A stretch of DNA of 64,000 nt from assembly GCA_051294375.1 (NCBI GenBank), contig CM119265.1, positions 7,636,629 through 7,700,628 on the forward strand. Reading direction: 5' to 3'. Each line of letters opens with the position of its first letter. Position 1 is the first letter of the stretch. Positions 1-10,560 of this stretch are shown here, piece after piece. The stretch is from Paraspadella gotoi. Taxonomy: Eukaryota; Chaetognatha. Position numbers and translations under genes: made by a program. The notes beneath the pieces are model-generated. The model worked only from the letters and a program-made list of their open reading frames with translations. It ran no database searches and was not told the DNA's origin.

Positions 1-384
1 GACGAGGAGGGGTTCCTTGCGGTCGACGAGAAAATGTTAGGCGAGAAGGTGAGAGATGACGACAACAACGAATTCCCAAAAACAAAATGAGTGTCGAGGA
101 CGAACTGAAGAAAGATCCTCGAAGCCACCCCGCGTTCGAGTCACGGCGATGTCCCCTCTCAGACTCTCCATTCGAAGGCAAAGCGGAAAGGATCGTCGCA
201 AGAGCGTCGACGAAGCTGGAAAAACAACCTCGCGCTGACCAACCGCCGAAGAGGTTGAGCGGACCGGTTCCCTCGTGATCGTCATCTCTCCCAGTTTGGA
301 TGACCTCGCGGCTTTGCCGATCGAAGTTCCGGGACCGATGCGATCGATTCGCTCGACCTCGTCGACGAAGGACGAGAAAAAATG
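1..384 (+). other. coding-like fragments, unidentified (frames broken)
   Basis: The first bases read as an open segment DEEGFLAVDEKMLGEK, which either meets a splice donor (GTGAGA from base 49) or continues to a TGA at about 88-90. Further on, bases 239-384 keep a coding-like frame (beginning PTAEEVERTGSLVIVISPSL) that ends in TGA, but an in-frame stop separates it from the segment before. The base composition is GC-rich like the exons elsewhere in the window. I read this as the end of a gene entering from the left, either damaged or carrying sequencing indels. No family is recognised. Confidence 0.25.
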
Positions 385-539
385 AAAAGAAGAAAAAGAA
401 GAATGGGATAAGATGCTCGGATGTTGGGAACGGTTTTGGCGGCATTCTTGGCCTGCCCATCAAGTGGCAGATGTACAAAGACGAGGAGGAGTGCTGCATG
501 ACATTTTGATCGGAAAAAGAGTTTTGGTGGAAACGGAAA

Positions 540-576
540 CTGGCACTGTGATTTTTTTTTTTTTTTTTTTTTTTTT
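540..576. repeat. poly-T tract
   Basis: A run of about 27 T residues follows the coding-like fragments. It is low complexity and could be a reverse-oriented poly(A) remnant of a retroposed sequence, but no target-site duplication is visible. Confidence 0.6.
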
Positions 577-766
577 GATGAGATAAAGATTGTTTTCATT
601 TTCTAGAACTGGTGAGGTCGAATTTTAGTCTGAGAAGAAAATGATTACCCCAAGTATCTCAATTTTAACCCTCAATTCTTACCAGCAATTCAAAACTGTA
701 ATATAATCCTCAATTCAAACCCTCAATTCAAAGCTTTAATCTCTGTTAATTTCTCTTCCCCACAGC

Positions 767-1920
767 ATCTGAAGCATCCAGGCGGCCACAAAGGCGCTCT
801 CGACGTTGATCGCCGCTCACGGAGGCATGCAGCAAAATTTGATGGGTGAGTCAGTCAGAAAACGCACATAAATTTTAATCTAATCATTTCAACATTATCA
901 TTTTCTATCCTAATCTTTTTATATTCTTTACCTTCTCAGGACACGGAGGGCTGATGTCCGGACGCCACGGCAAATGATTCCCATGCAGCAGATGATGGTG
1001 TCGCCCACTCGCCAACTAGAGATCACGCGCCCAACACTTACCAGAGTCCGTACACACCATGGGAAGGGGTAAGTTTTTCAGGGACAAGGCTAATGAATTT
1101 GTGATTTGTGATTTAGATAAAAACTTCGTTCCGTTTTCACTTGTCTTCACTTTGTCTTCATTCCGTGACTCAAAATCACTCCGTCCTCCAGGATCCACCT
1201 TGCCAACGCTTCGCCCACTCACCGCGTGGACGGAGGCACGTTGACGCGCCAGCCGCGCATGCGTACGCACAAGGCACGCAGACTGGCGCGCAAAGCGGCG
1301 CCCGAGGTGGCAGTTCACCGAACAGGATCGTCATCCCGGGATCGGGTGAGTAAGAGACGGACGCTGGTGATTTTTGCTTCGGCGCCGGAGAATATCCTTG
1401 CAGCGGTGTTTTTGAATCACGGCGCTTTTGATGAAGATCCCAGACGATGTGTCCTGGTCTCCGATAGCGAGATAGGCTTTGGCTTTTGAACAAAAAAAAA
1501 ATTTAAAAATTTTAAAATTACGTTAATAAACCTAAAAATTTATGTTATTCCAAAAATAACTACATCATTGACATAACTGTTGCCGGTGTAGTGCGAGACG
1601 AGGGTATTTCAAAGTTTTATTCGACGGGACGCCGAGAAAGAAAAAAAAGAAAGTTGGAAAGAAGACAGAGAGGAAATGGAGACTTGAGAGTGAAGAGTCT
1701 CATTTGCATATTTGTCTGGAAATCGACGAAAGTTCGAATCCAAAAGGTGTTTTGATCGGGCACTGTCGGGCGCCGATATTCTTAATTATTTTTGTTACTT
1801 GATAATTTTAGCTTCAACGCTTCTACAGATTTTATTGTTGTTTTGATTTGGTTATCAGAAGTTTGATTTTTCTTTTAAATTATAGTGGAGAGCCTGTGGC
1901 AGACGGTACCTCGTTGTTAA
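767..1920 (+). CDS. small multi-exon gene, unidentified, with frameshifts
   Basis: Four exon-like blocks have good splice sites. Block 1 is 767-846 (acceptor ccccacag, donor GTGAGT). Block 2 is 940-1068 (acceptor ttctcag, donor GTAAGT). Block 3 is 1192-1345 (acceptor tcctccag, donor GTGAGT). Block 4 is 1886-1920 (acceptor aaattatag, ending in TAA). Blocks 3 and 4 join in phase 1 and follow the end of block 2 in phase 0, giving ...NTYQSPYTPWEG, DPPCQRFAHSP..., GGSSPNRIVIPGSG, VESLWQTVPRC-stop. Block 2 cannot be read in one frame: HGGLMSGRHGK, MIPMQQMMVSP and DHAPNTYQSP lie in three successive frames. Block 1 has a TGA at 771-773 in the frame that reads QAATKALSTLIAAHGGMQQ. The cause is either sequencing deletions or a decaying gene. 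The Met/Gln-rich, disordered C-terminus would suit an RNA-binding or transcription factor tail, but no family is assigned. Confidence 0.4.
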
Positions 1921-1932
1921 TGCCTGAGTTCC

Positions 1933-1938
1933 AATAAA
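1933..1938 (+). terminator. poly(A) signal AATAAA
   Basis: AATAAA lies 13 bases after the TAA that closes the gene at 767-1920. The position suits the 3' end of that transcript. Confidence 0.4.
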
Positions 1939-2121
1939 ATATGAAACTGACACTATAATAACAAACTGTAATTAGTATGTAAAAAAAGTATGTAAAGATT
2001 GTTACGATCCCTTAATGATTGTGAAGTCATTTGTCTCCCATATCATATCCTCTCCCCTAACAACCGATCATCGTGATCGATAAGAGATAAAAGACTAATT
2101 AATCCAGATCTCAAGTCATAA

Positions 2122-2719
<598 letters not shown>

Positions 2720-2721
2720 CT

Positions 2722-3700
2722 TCGTCACAACTCCCCAGTCTCAACCTTTATCAAACTTCATGCATTCGCGTTGTTCGTCGTCATCGTCGTCGTCGTCGAT
2801 ATGGAGATCGCTAATGATTTCCGGGATATCAATCATCGAAAAGCTGCTCTTCGAATGACGATAAAATGGGCGTCTGCTTTCGCCCTTCGTCCCCTCTACA
2901 TCTTTCATTTCAACTTCTCCTCTCTACTTTTCTTTCATTCCCTTTCCCCTCTATATCTTCTTCTTTTTTCATTTCTCTTCTCCTTTTCTTTTCTTTTAAC
3001 TTCCTATCTTCGTCTTTTTTCCTATTTTAATCTTTCGTTCTTTTTGCTTTTTCCCTCGCTAGAAAACTTTTTTTTAAATTTTTACATTTTCTTGTTGAGT
3101 ACTAGTATAAAAATGGGCTAATGCGAAAATTTTGAAATTAAAAAAAATATATATATCAATGTTCTCTAGTACAAACCATTCATGATCAACTATTCGAATT
3201 TTGATCGGCAACTTTCACTACGCCTTATTATTTATGGAAAACCAAATAAAATTTTGAAAAAACTTGGTCTTCGAAAATCATGAGCTTCGCCAAAAGTAGT
3301 GGGTACATTTCTTTCGCAAGTCTCCCTTGCTACAGTTTTTTCATCACGCACTACTTATTCCCAGGAAAGTATAATCATTTAATTTCAACCACCACTTTAC
3401 CGTTCAAGGTCCCGTCCAATAAAGTTAAGAGAGCTCTCGTATCACATTTTTCCTACGACCGTTTCTTCGTAGTTCCATATTAAGGCTACAACTTTCAGCC
3501 AACCAATTTGAGAACAGCATGTATCAGCATCGTTCATCTCTTTCATATTTTTTAATATCGATTGATATCCTATTTCTCCGCCGTCCCTTTCCCATCCCTT
3601 ACCACGCCTACTACCTCCCTCACGCGCGATCACCACGAAGAGTCTTATGTGGTGATGACGTTAGCATAATTTCAATCGATGCCGTTCGACTCTTCGACTC
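2722..3700. other. no gene seen; T-rich, then unique AT-rich DNA
   Basis: Pyrimidine-rich sequence to about 3070 is followed by AT-rich unique sequence. I see no exon with splice sites and no repeat beyond short TTC-rich runs. Confidence 0.5.
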
Positions 3701-3703
3701 TTC

Positions 3704-3806
3704 GTCGTCGTTCGTCGTCGTCGTCGTCGTCGTCGTCGTCTTCAGGTTTCTCCCGGAGCAAATTCGACGAACAGAAAAGGATGGGACAATTATGGGGGCC
3801 TGAGAA

Positions 3807-3852
<46 letters not shown>
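3704..3852. repeat. inverted (TCG)n / (ACG)n triplet arms
   Basis: A GTC/TCG triplet arm (3704-3742, ending GTCTTCAGG) is followed after about 55 bases by the complementary arm CCTGAGAAGACG(ACG)n (3799-3852). The arms are reverse complements except for a two-base slip, so the segment can fold into a long hairpin. The Ser-, Thr- and Val-rich ORFs that cross it come from the triplets. Confidence 0.85.
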
Positions 3853-4139
3853 TCTCCTATGACGATTTTCATGATAACTATGATTACGTAGTAGTTGATG
3901 AAAGCCCGCGGATAGTGATTTTGAACTGAAGCTGAATAGGATTAAAATGATGATGACGACGATTACGCTAATGATAAAGATGTTGCGGAAGATGTCACTA
4001 TAGAAGGCATCCATTAAATTCTTTTTCTTACCTTTCATCCACGTTCAATGCAAAGCCCTCGTGCTCACCTTTATATTTACGCTGACGTCTCCTCGAGGCC
4101 TCGTACCCAAGCGCCTTAATCGTGGCGTGACAGAGAGAT

Positions 4140-4188
<49 letters not shown>

Positions 4189-4189
4189 T

Positions 4190-4224
<35 letters not shown>

Positions 4225-4249
4225 NNNNNNNNNNNNNNNNNNNNNNNNN

Positions 4250-4277
<28 letters not shown>
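4140..4277. repeat. (GA)n tract interrupted by a 25-N gap
   Basis: GA dinucleotides run on both sides of an assembly gap of exactly 25 N (4225-4249). The gap size looks like a scaffolding default. Confidence 0.9.
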
Positions 4278-4281
<4 letters not shown>

Positions 4282-4727
4282 TGGGGTCAGCGAGTCTAGG
4301 ACGTCGAAGCCGTCGCCTCGGATCGCCTCACCTCAAGTCGAATCCTTCTTCATTTCTCTCACGAGATGGCGCTGCGATGCAGTGAAGAATCGCGGGGGAC
4401 GGAGAGAGAACGGACAGACAGACATATTGACTGACGAACGGACAGACTTAGAGACGAACAGGTATGGAAATGAAAAAGAGGAACGCTTCTAAAAAACATC
4501 TGTTCTAATTTCTCAGTTCTCAAATTAAATTAGTAATTAACCGCGAACGATAAAGCGAGAGAGTAAGCGGAAGAAGGCAAAAATGAAGACGCGGCGACGA
4601 CGATGACGACGACGACGGCGACGACGACGAATCCGGCGAAGAAGACAGCCAAAACAATTTTCAGAAATGCTTAGTCTGCTTCTCCCACTTCACCCGACTC
4701 TCCCACTCTCGCCATCCCTTTATTCGA

Positions 4728-4759
4728 CCAATGAGAAGTTAGAATTCGACGGAACCAAT
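4728..4759 (+). promoter_or_regulatory. paired CCAAT boxes
   Basis: CCAATGAG (4728) and CCAATCAG (4755) are 27 bases apart. Both carry NF-Y-type context (CCAAT followed by C/G-A). A YY1-like GCCATCTTGG lies at 4978-4987. A promoter or enhancer is possible. No transcript is assigned. Confidence 0.3.
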
Positions 4760-5419
4760 CAGAATTGAAAAGGCAGATTTAAAAAAAAAAACTTTAATGC
4801 GTCCACGGATGTCGGTAACATATTTTTTTTTGAGTGGTTGGTGTTTTACTCAATACAATATTTACATTTTTGCCAAAAGGTCTGGATAAGATAAGTCTCC
4901 AAGTAATATAAAAAAAATGTCTGTTTAAATATATACGTGTTGCTAAATAAGCTAAAAAGGATTTTAGTTACTGTCTCGCCATCTTGGAACATTCGATTCT
5001 TTCTTTCTTCTCCGCCGAATGCAAAAATCTTCGAAGGCCATTAATTAATTTTTATCGCGAGGAAAGGGAGGAGGAGGAAGAAGAAGAAGAAGAGGAGGAG
5101 GAGGAGGCAAAGTCTAATTGATTTGAATCTCGAAATTACAGTAAATACGAAGAAAAAACGTGGGAATCGAGGAAAAAAAACCAAAGAAAAGATAAAATGG
5201 ATGCGAAAAAAAATTGAAATCACAAAAAGTAGGAAAATTGGTTTATGTTTTCTCTTTAATAATTAATCATCAATTAATCAATTAATCATAATTACTTACC
5301 TTATTAGTTGTTAGGAAGCAATTGTTAAAAGCGAGTGTAAATTTTTACAAAAAATTACAACTCACTCACAATACTAGACGAACTTACTTACGGTCACAAA
5401 CACTTTGCAAAACGATTTT

Positions 5420-5706
5420 TCCACAATTTGGATCGGAGTGAAAAAAACTTTCGGGACAAGAATAACAATAACGTTCACGACGGCAAACGACCACCCAGGA
5501 TAAGCGTCAACATAAACGATTTAAAAAAAGTGACGTTTCTCTTTTCTCCCTTTTCTTTTTCTCCCATCTCCCTCTCTCTCCCTCTCTCTCCGTCTCTCTC
5601 TCCCTATCCCCCCCTGCCGCTTTCTCCTTTTGGCTTCTCCGCGAGAATGTAAGATGGCAGCGCAGCGGTCGTGATTGGCTCCATCTTGTCTTGATGATCC
5701 GCATCA

Positions 5707-5775
<69 letters not shown>

Positions 5776-6100
5776 CCTGCATCTTCTCTTCTCGATTTCC
5801 ATCGACTCCCCGTTTGTTGTTTTTCTCTCTCCGTGTCAGGGATCACGTGATCTACAAGTGGATGAACTGTCGATGGAAACTTTTCTTCCATTAAATCCAC
5901 TTTTATTTTTTCTTTTCCTATTTTTAAACGAGTTTAGGGAAGATCGATTTGTTTGTTGGTCGCTCCATCGCCCTGCCGATCTGTCGGTCGGCTTGTCGGC
6001 TTGTCGGCTTGTCGGTTGAGTACAGCGATGATTCTGTTGATTTTCAAGAATTGAGTGAAAAATTTTTTTATTAGGGGTGCCCCCGATTTTAGCTTTGTAA
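5420..6100. repeat. (CT)n tract 5711-5774 with YY1-like sites upstream
   Basis: A (CT)n run covers about 5711-5774, with CT-rich DNA before it (5565-5610). AAGATGGCAGC at 5651 and CCATCTT at 5681 are YY1-like sites facing each other, with an ATTGG at 5674 between them. This suggests promoter sequence beside the microsatellite. No gene is seen. Confidence 0.45.
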
Positions 6101-6231
6101 AATAAATTATGGCGTTATATTATCAATAAACTCTATTCTTGATAGGAAAATCACCTGCTCGTTCTCTCTCTCTCTCTCTCTCCTCTCTCTCGTACTCATC
6201 TCGTTCTTCGTCTCTCTGCTCGTCTCTCTCC

Positions 6232-6338
6232 NNNNNNNNNNNNNNNNNNNNNNNNNNNNNNNNNNNNNNNNNNNNNNNNNNNNNNNNNNNNNNNNNNNNN
6301 NNNNNNNNNNNNNNNNNNNNNNNNNNNNNNNNNNNNNN
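6232..6338. other. assembly gap inside a CT-rich run
   Basis: A run of 107 N directly follows tctctctcgt-type repeats. The assembly evidently failed in the microsatellite. Confidence 0.98.
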
Positions 6339-6404
6339 CGTCTTTTGAAATATTCATTCCCTCCTGTCTCTTGTGCATCGTCGAAAAGAAATGTACCGTA
6401 ATAT

Positions 6405-6791
6405 AAAGGAAAACGGGAAAAGAAGAAGAAAAAAAACTGTGGCGCCGTCGCTCGATCCAAAGGAAAAGTCAGGAAAGAAAATATAAGGAAGAAAGCAGAG
6501 ATATATTAAGTTTGATTTTTAAGCTATTTAGTTGTTTCGCCGTGCAATGTTTTGATAACTGAGTTTTTATTAAACAATTTTGGAGGTTTCTATTTCCTCT
6601 TGGGTTAATTATATTGATGTTATTATAAAAGAATCAAGACAATATGGATCTAATTAGTAGAAATGTTTTTAAAAATATAAAAAATGTCCAAAATAATTTT
6701 TTTTTCATATCTCACTGGGCAGAGAAATTTTAGACCTAAAAAAATATATGTGTACATATAAAAAGGAGGTATTGTCTCAAAGTCCTGATCT

Positions 6792-6822
<31 letters not shown>

Positions 6823-6951
6823 ATTCCTTTCCGCCGGCGACGGCGTATTTTTTTTAGGCTTTGATCTTTCGTCTCGTCGATGTTGACGTCGTCGTCATCA
6901 TCGTCGTTAGTGTCGTCGTATTAGTCGTTGTTGTCGTCTCGATCCTTGACA

Positions 6952-6982
<31 letters not shown>

Positions 6983-7013
6983 TAGTGTCGTCGTATTAGT
7001 CGTTGTTGTCGTC
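6405..7013. repeat. duplicated segment, clean copy
   Basis: This segment matches 7853-8500 and onward in the same orientation. Shared landmarks are a GTTTCGCCGTGCAATGTTT block (about 6531 and 8018), a GGAGGTTTCTATTTCC block (about 6582 and 8067) and a CTCACTGGGCAG block (about 6712 and 8219). The right end (6790-7013) holds TCG triplets and two partial units of a minisatellite that is greatly expanded in the other copy. Confidence 0.75.
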
Positions 7014-7780
7014 TCCGCCGAAAAGTTTTAAATCCAATAGTGTGCTCCAACCTTACCCTCGCTCTCTCCCTTATAAGTGCTGTTTGGATAATAATAATCT
7101 ATTATACTTCTTCGTCTCCTCTCCCTCTCCGCTCCTCCTCTCCTTCTCGAGAATCTCTCCCCGTCTCTCTTCTCTCCCTTCCTCTTACTTCGTCTCTCGC
7201 TCTTCCTCTCTCTCTCTCCAAACTACAGGTTTCCACCTCTGCCAATATTTTTTCTCCCTCTTCCTCGTCTCCATCCTCTTCTCTTTCCTCTCCGTTCTGA
7301 CCTCTGTCCCCTGTGCCCCTTCCTCCCTTTGTGGCGGACTCGTTGTTTCCTTTGTCAGCCCCTCTGTCAGTTTAGTCTCTCCGATTTTTCCCTTCTCTAC
7401 TCCTTCGTCCCTCTCTTCCCTTCCTTGTCTTCTCTCTCTCTCCTTTCTCTCTCCTCTTCTCTTTCTCCTTCCTTCTCTCCTGCTCTCTTCATCTGCCCTC
7501 TGCACTCTCTTCATCTGCCTCTATCTCTCCATCTCTGCTAAGGGCTCACTCGCCTCCGCACATCGCGTCAAGAATGAATATAGCGCAGCCGTTCCTTGGT
7601 GAAAACAACAACCTATGCACCCGCAGTATTATTCCATTCCCTCCTGCTCTTGTTGCGATCGGGTCGAAGAAAGAGAAATCTTCAAATAGACCAGCCGAAC
7701 TTCAACAAACCAAGTGCAACAATCCTCCCTCATCCGCACCCCTCCTCCCCCGCCCCCCCCCCCCCGCCCGTCCCTCCCGT
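7014..7780. other. no gene seen; pyrimidine-rich
   Basis: CT- and CTT-rich sequence yields long Ser/Leu-rich open frames on the plus strand and Arg/Glu-rich ones on the minus strand. Their composition is explained by the repeat alone. Confidence 0.5.
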
Positions 7781-7858
7781 CCAATCTATATAAAGGGGAG
7801 GGGTAGAAGCCCGGAGAAGAAGACTACGAACCGCGCGCCGGCGCCGAAGAAAAGAAAA
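7761..7858 (+). promoter_or_regulatory. CCAAT plus TATA promoter-like element
   Basis: A C-rich GC-box-like stretch (to 7780) is followed by CCAAT at 7781-7785 and TATATAAAG at 7787-7795. Purine-rich DNA then leads to an ATG at 7858. CCAAT is unusually close to TATA, and the ATG opens only a short Lys-rich frame (61 codons) inside the noisy duplicate. The TATA match itself is good; the downstream gene is not supported. Confidence 0.35.
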
Positions 7859-8460
7859 TGGAAACGCTGCAGAAAAATAACAAAGAAAAAAAAAAAACTA
7901 GAGTGTGCGGGGCCGTCACCGCTCTGGATCTTCAAAAGGAAAGTTCACGGAAGAAAATCAGTAAGGAAGAAGCAGTGATATATTTAAACGGTTTGATTTT
8001 TAAGCGTATTGTAGTTGTTTCGCCGTGCAATGTTTGTGAATAACTGAGTTTATTACAACCATTTTGGAGGTTTCTATTTCCTTCCTTGGGTTTAATCTAT
8101 ATTGGATGTTATTATAAGATATCGAAGACACATATGGATCGTCTATATTAGTTTAGAAATGTTTGTTTCTATATTACGTTCGTATAAAAATGTCCAAATA
8201 AATTTTTTTGTTCATATTCTCACTGGGCAGGAAAATTTAGACCTAAAAATAATATATGTGTTACATATAACAAGGACGGTTTGTCTGCAAAGTCCGGATC
8301 TTCCGTCGACTCTTCTCGGTTCGATCGTCCCGTCGTCGTCAGTCGTCGTATTCCTTCCGCCGGCAACGGCGCGTATTTTTTAGGCTATCTGATCGACGGA
8401 AATCATCTTTTTGTCTCTGTCGATGTTGGACGTCGTCGTTGCGGTCAATTCATCGTCGCG
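7853..8460. repeat. duplicated segment, noisy copy
   Basis: This is the counterpart of 6405-6830 with frequent single-base insertions and deletions, for example GGAGGTTTCTATTTCCTTCC where the other copy lacks the extra TTCC-like bases. The indel-dominated difference is typical of uncorrected long reads used for gap filling. Confidence 0.7.
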
Positions 8461-10060
8461 TTAGGTCTGTATTGAGTGCGTTGTTCATGTCGTCTCAGAA
8501 TCCTTGACATTCGATTCATCTGTCCGTCGCTCGTCGCAGTTCCGTTCGCGCCGTACGTTCAGTGTGTCGTGGTAATTAGCTCATTGTTTGGTCGTCTCGA
8601 TTCGCTTGGACATCGTCTTCAATTCGTCGTCGTCGTTCGTCGGTATCGTCGTTAGTTGTTGTCGCGTATAGCTCTGTTTTCGTTCGTCGTCTCGATCTTG
8701 ACATCGTCAGCGTCGTCCTCGGTTCGTCATTCGTCGTAGTGTCGTCGTGTCATTAGTTTCGCTTGTTGTCGATCTCGGATCCTTGGGACATCTGTTCTAT
8801 CGTCGGGGTCCAGTTCGGTTCAGTCGTCTCGTGTTAGTGTCGTCGTATTTTAAGTCGTTGTTGGTCGTCTCGATCCTTGACATCGTCATCGTCGTCGGTC
8901 CGTCAGTCGTCTCGTTCGTTAGTGTCGGTCGTTTGTATAGGTCGGTTGTCTTGTCGTCTCGATCCTTGACATCGTTCGTCGTCGTCGTCGTCCGCGGTGT
9001 GAGGGCTTGAGTTTGTCAGGTCGTCTTGATTTTATGCATCGTTGGTTTGTACGGTCTCCGATCCCTTCCTTGACGTATCGAATCGTCAAGTCGTTCGGTT
9101 TCGTCGTCCACGCGTTCGCTAAGCTGCCGTCTTCGTGCGCTCCAAGGTTGTCCCTGTTGCCGATGTAGTCTTGGTCCCTCGTTTTTAAGTCCGCGGTTGT
9201 GTCGTGCGTATCCCGGATCCGCCTTGGTACATACTCGTACGTCCGGTCTGGGTCCGTCAGTCCGTAGGAGCACGGCGTCATCGCGACGGTCTCTTGTTGG
9301 GTCGTCGCGTCATGCCTAATTGACGGCATGCCGGATAGTCGCGGGCGCGCCAGTACTGCTCGGCTATGTAGTTCGTGTTGCGCGTGTCCTTGTGGGCGTC
9401 TGTCGGATCTCTGCTTGATAGTCGCGTTGGCATTGGTCTCTAGACCGGTCGTTCCGTCGGTCGGCTCTCCGTTCGTATCCGCCTATCGTACGTCGATAGT
9501 GTCCGTTCCGTTATTAGTCGTTGGTTGTCGTCCTCATCCTGTGGAGCATCGTCATCGTTCACGTTCGTGACGTCGTTTTCGTCTGTGCGTCTGTCTGAGT
9601 GTGCGCCGCTGTGACGGTAATGTAGTCCGCTTGGTTGTCGTCTCGATCCTTGAAATCGTCGTCGTCGTCGTCGTCGTTAAGTTGTCGAGTTTTCCGTACG
9701 ATTAGTCGCTTGTTGTCTGTCTTCGAGATCTTTCCTTGACATGTCATTCGTCACTCTCGTCGTCCGTCGTACGTCGTTCGTCGTCGTCGTTAGTGTCGTT
9801 CGTATTAGTCGTTGTCTGTTTTTTCGTCTCGATCCTATGACCTATCGTCGTCGCTCGTTCGTATCCGTCCGCGTCGCGTGGTAGGTCTTGTGTCGTATGT
9901 AGTCGTTGTTCGTTCGCTCTCGATCCTTGGACATCTGTCATTCGTGCGTCGTTCGTCGTCGTTGTCGGGTTTAGTGTCGTCTGATGTTAGTCGTTGTTGT
10001 TTCTGTCTCGTCCTTTGACATATCGTTCATCGTCGTTCGTACTCGCGTCGTTACCGTCGC
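8460..10060. repeat. minisatellite, unit about 75-100 bp, heavily degraded
   Basis: The core ctcgatccttgacatcgtc recurs in recognisable form near 8495, 8690, 8770, 8870, 8960, 9050, 9640, 9720, 9827, 9920 and 10005. Each is flanked by cgtcgtcgt triplets and a gttagtgtcgtcgtattagt block. Cleaner versions of the unit lie at 6900-7010. Small indels differ in every unit, so the ORFs across it are meaningless. Confidence 0.75.
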
Positions 10061-10161
10061 CGGGCGCGCCGATCTCATCGAACGTCAGCTTGAGTTTTGA
10101 CTACTGTCCGGCGCGAAATGTTACATGTGAGCGAGCGAAAAAAAAAAAAGGGAACGACAGC

Positions 10162-10186
10162 NNNNNNNNNNNNNNNNNNNNNNNNN
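10162..10186. other. assembly gap, 25 N
   Basis: A gap of exactly 25 N. Others of the same length are at 4225, 10790, 15401, 30406 and 31901, which points to a scaffolder default for gaps of unknown size. Confidence 0.98.
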
Positions 10187-10329
10187 AAGCGAAATGAAAA
10201 ATGGGAGGAGAATTTCCAAGAAATGATTCTGATATCATTCGCCGTTAGATTCGACGCTTCGATTATTCACGAACCCATTAGTCATTCGTTGGGGGGTGGT
10301 GGGGGAGAGGATTAATGGGATAATTCGAT

Positions 10330-10560
10330 CTTCGCTGACTTTGTTTGGTCAAGCATTCATTCATTCATTCATTCATAAGTTTATTAATTCATTTCTTCCT
10401 TCAGTTTTTTATTAGTTTATTTATTGACTCCTTAATTCATTCATTAGTTTATTGACTAATTAGCTAGTTTGCTTATAATCTTATTCGTTCATCAACTTTT
10501 TTTTTTCAATCATTTAATAATTTATCAATGCTTTTTTATATTAAATAATAGCGAAATAAG
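10330..10560. repeat. ATTC-rich degenerate tetranucleotide region
   Basis: Imperfect ATTC repeats (clearest at 10356-10375) grade into ATTTATT-rich DNA. No gene is seen. Confidence 0.7.

Noticed and set aside
1730-1742. B-box-like AGTTCGAATCC
   Set aside because: The flanking bases do not form a T-stem and there is no acceptor stem.
7003-7602. 199-codon Ser/Leu-rich frame
   Set aside because: Explained by CT/CTT-rich DNA. The antisense frame is equally long and Arg/Glu-rich.
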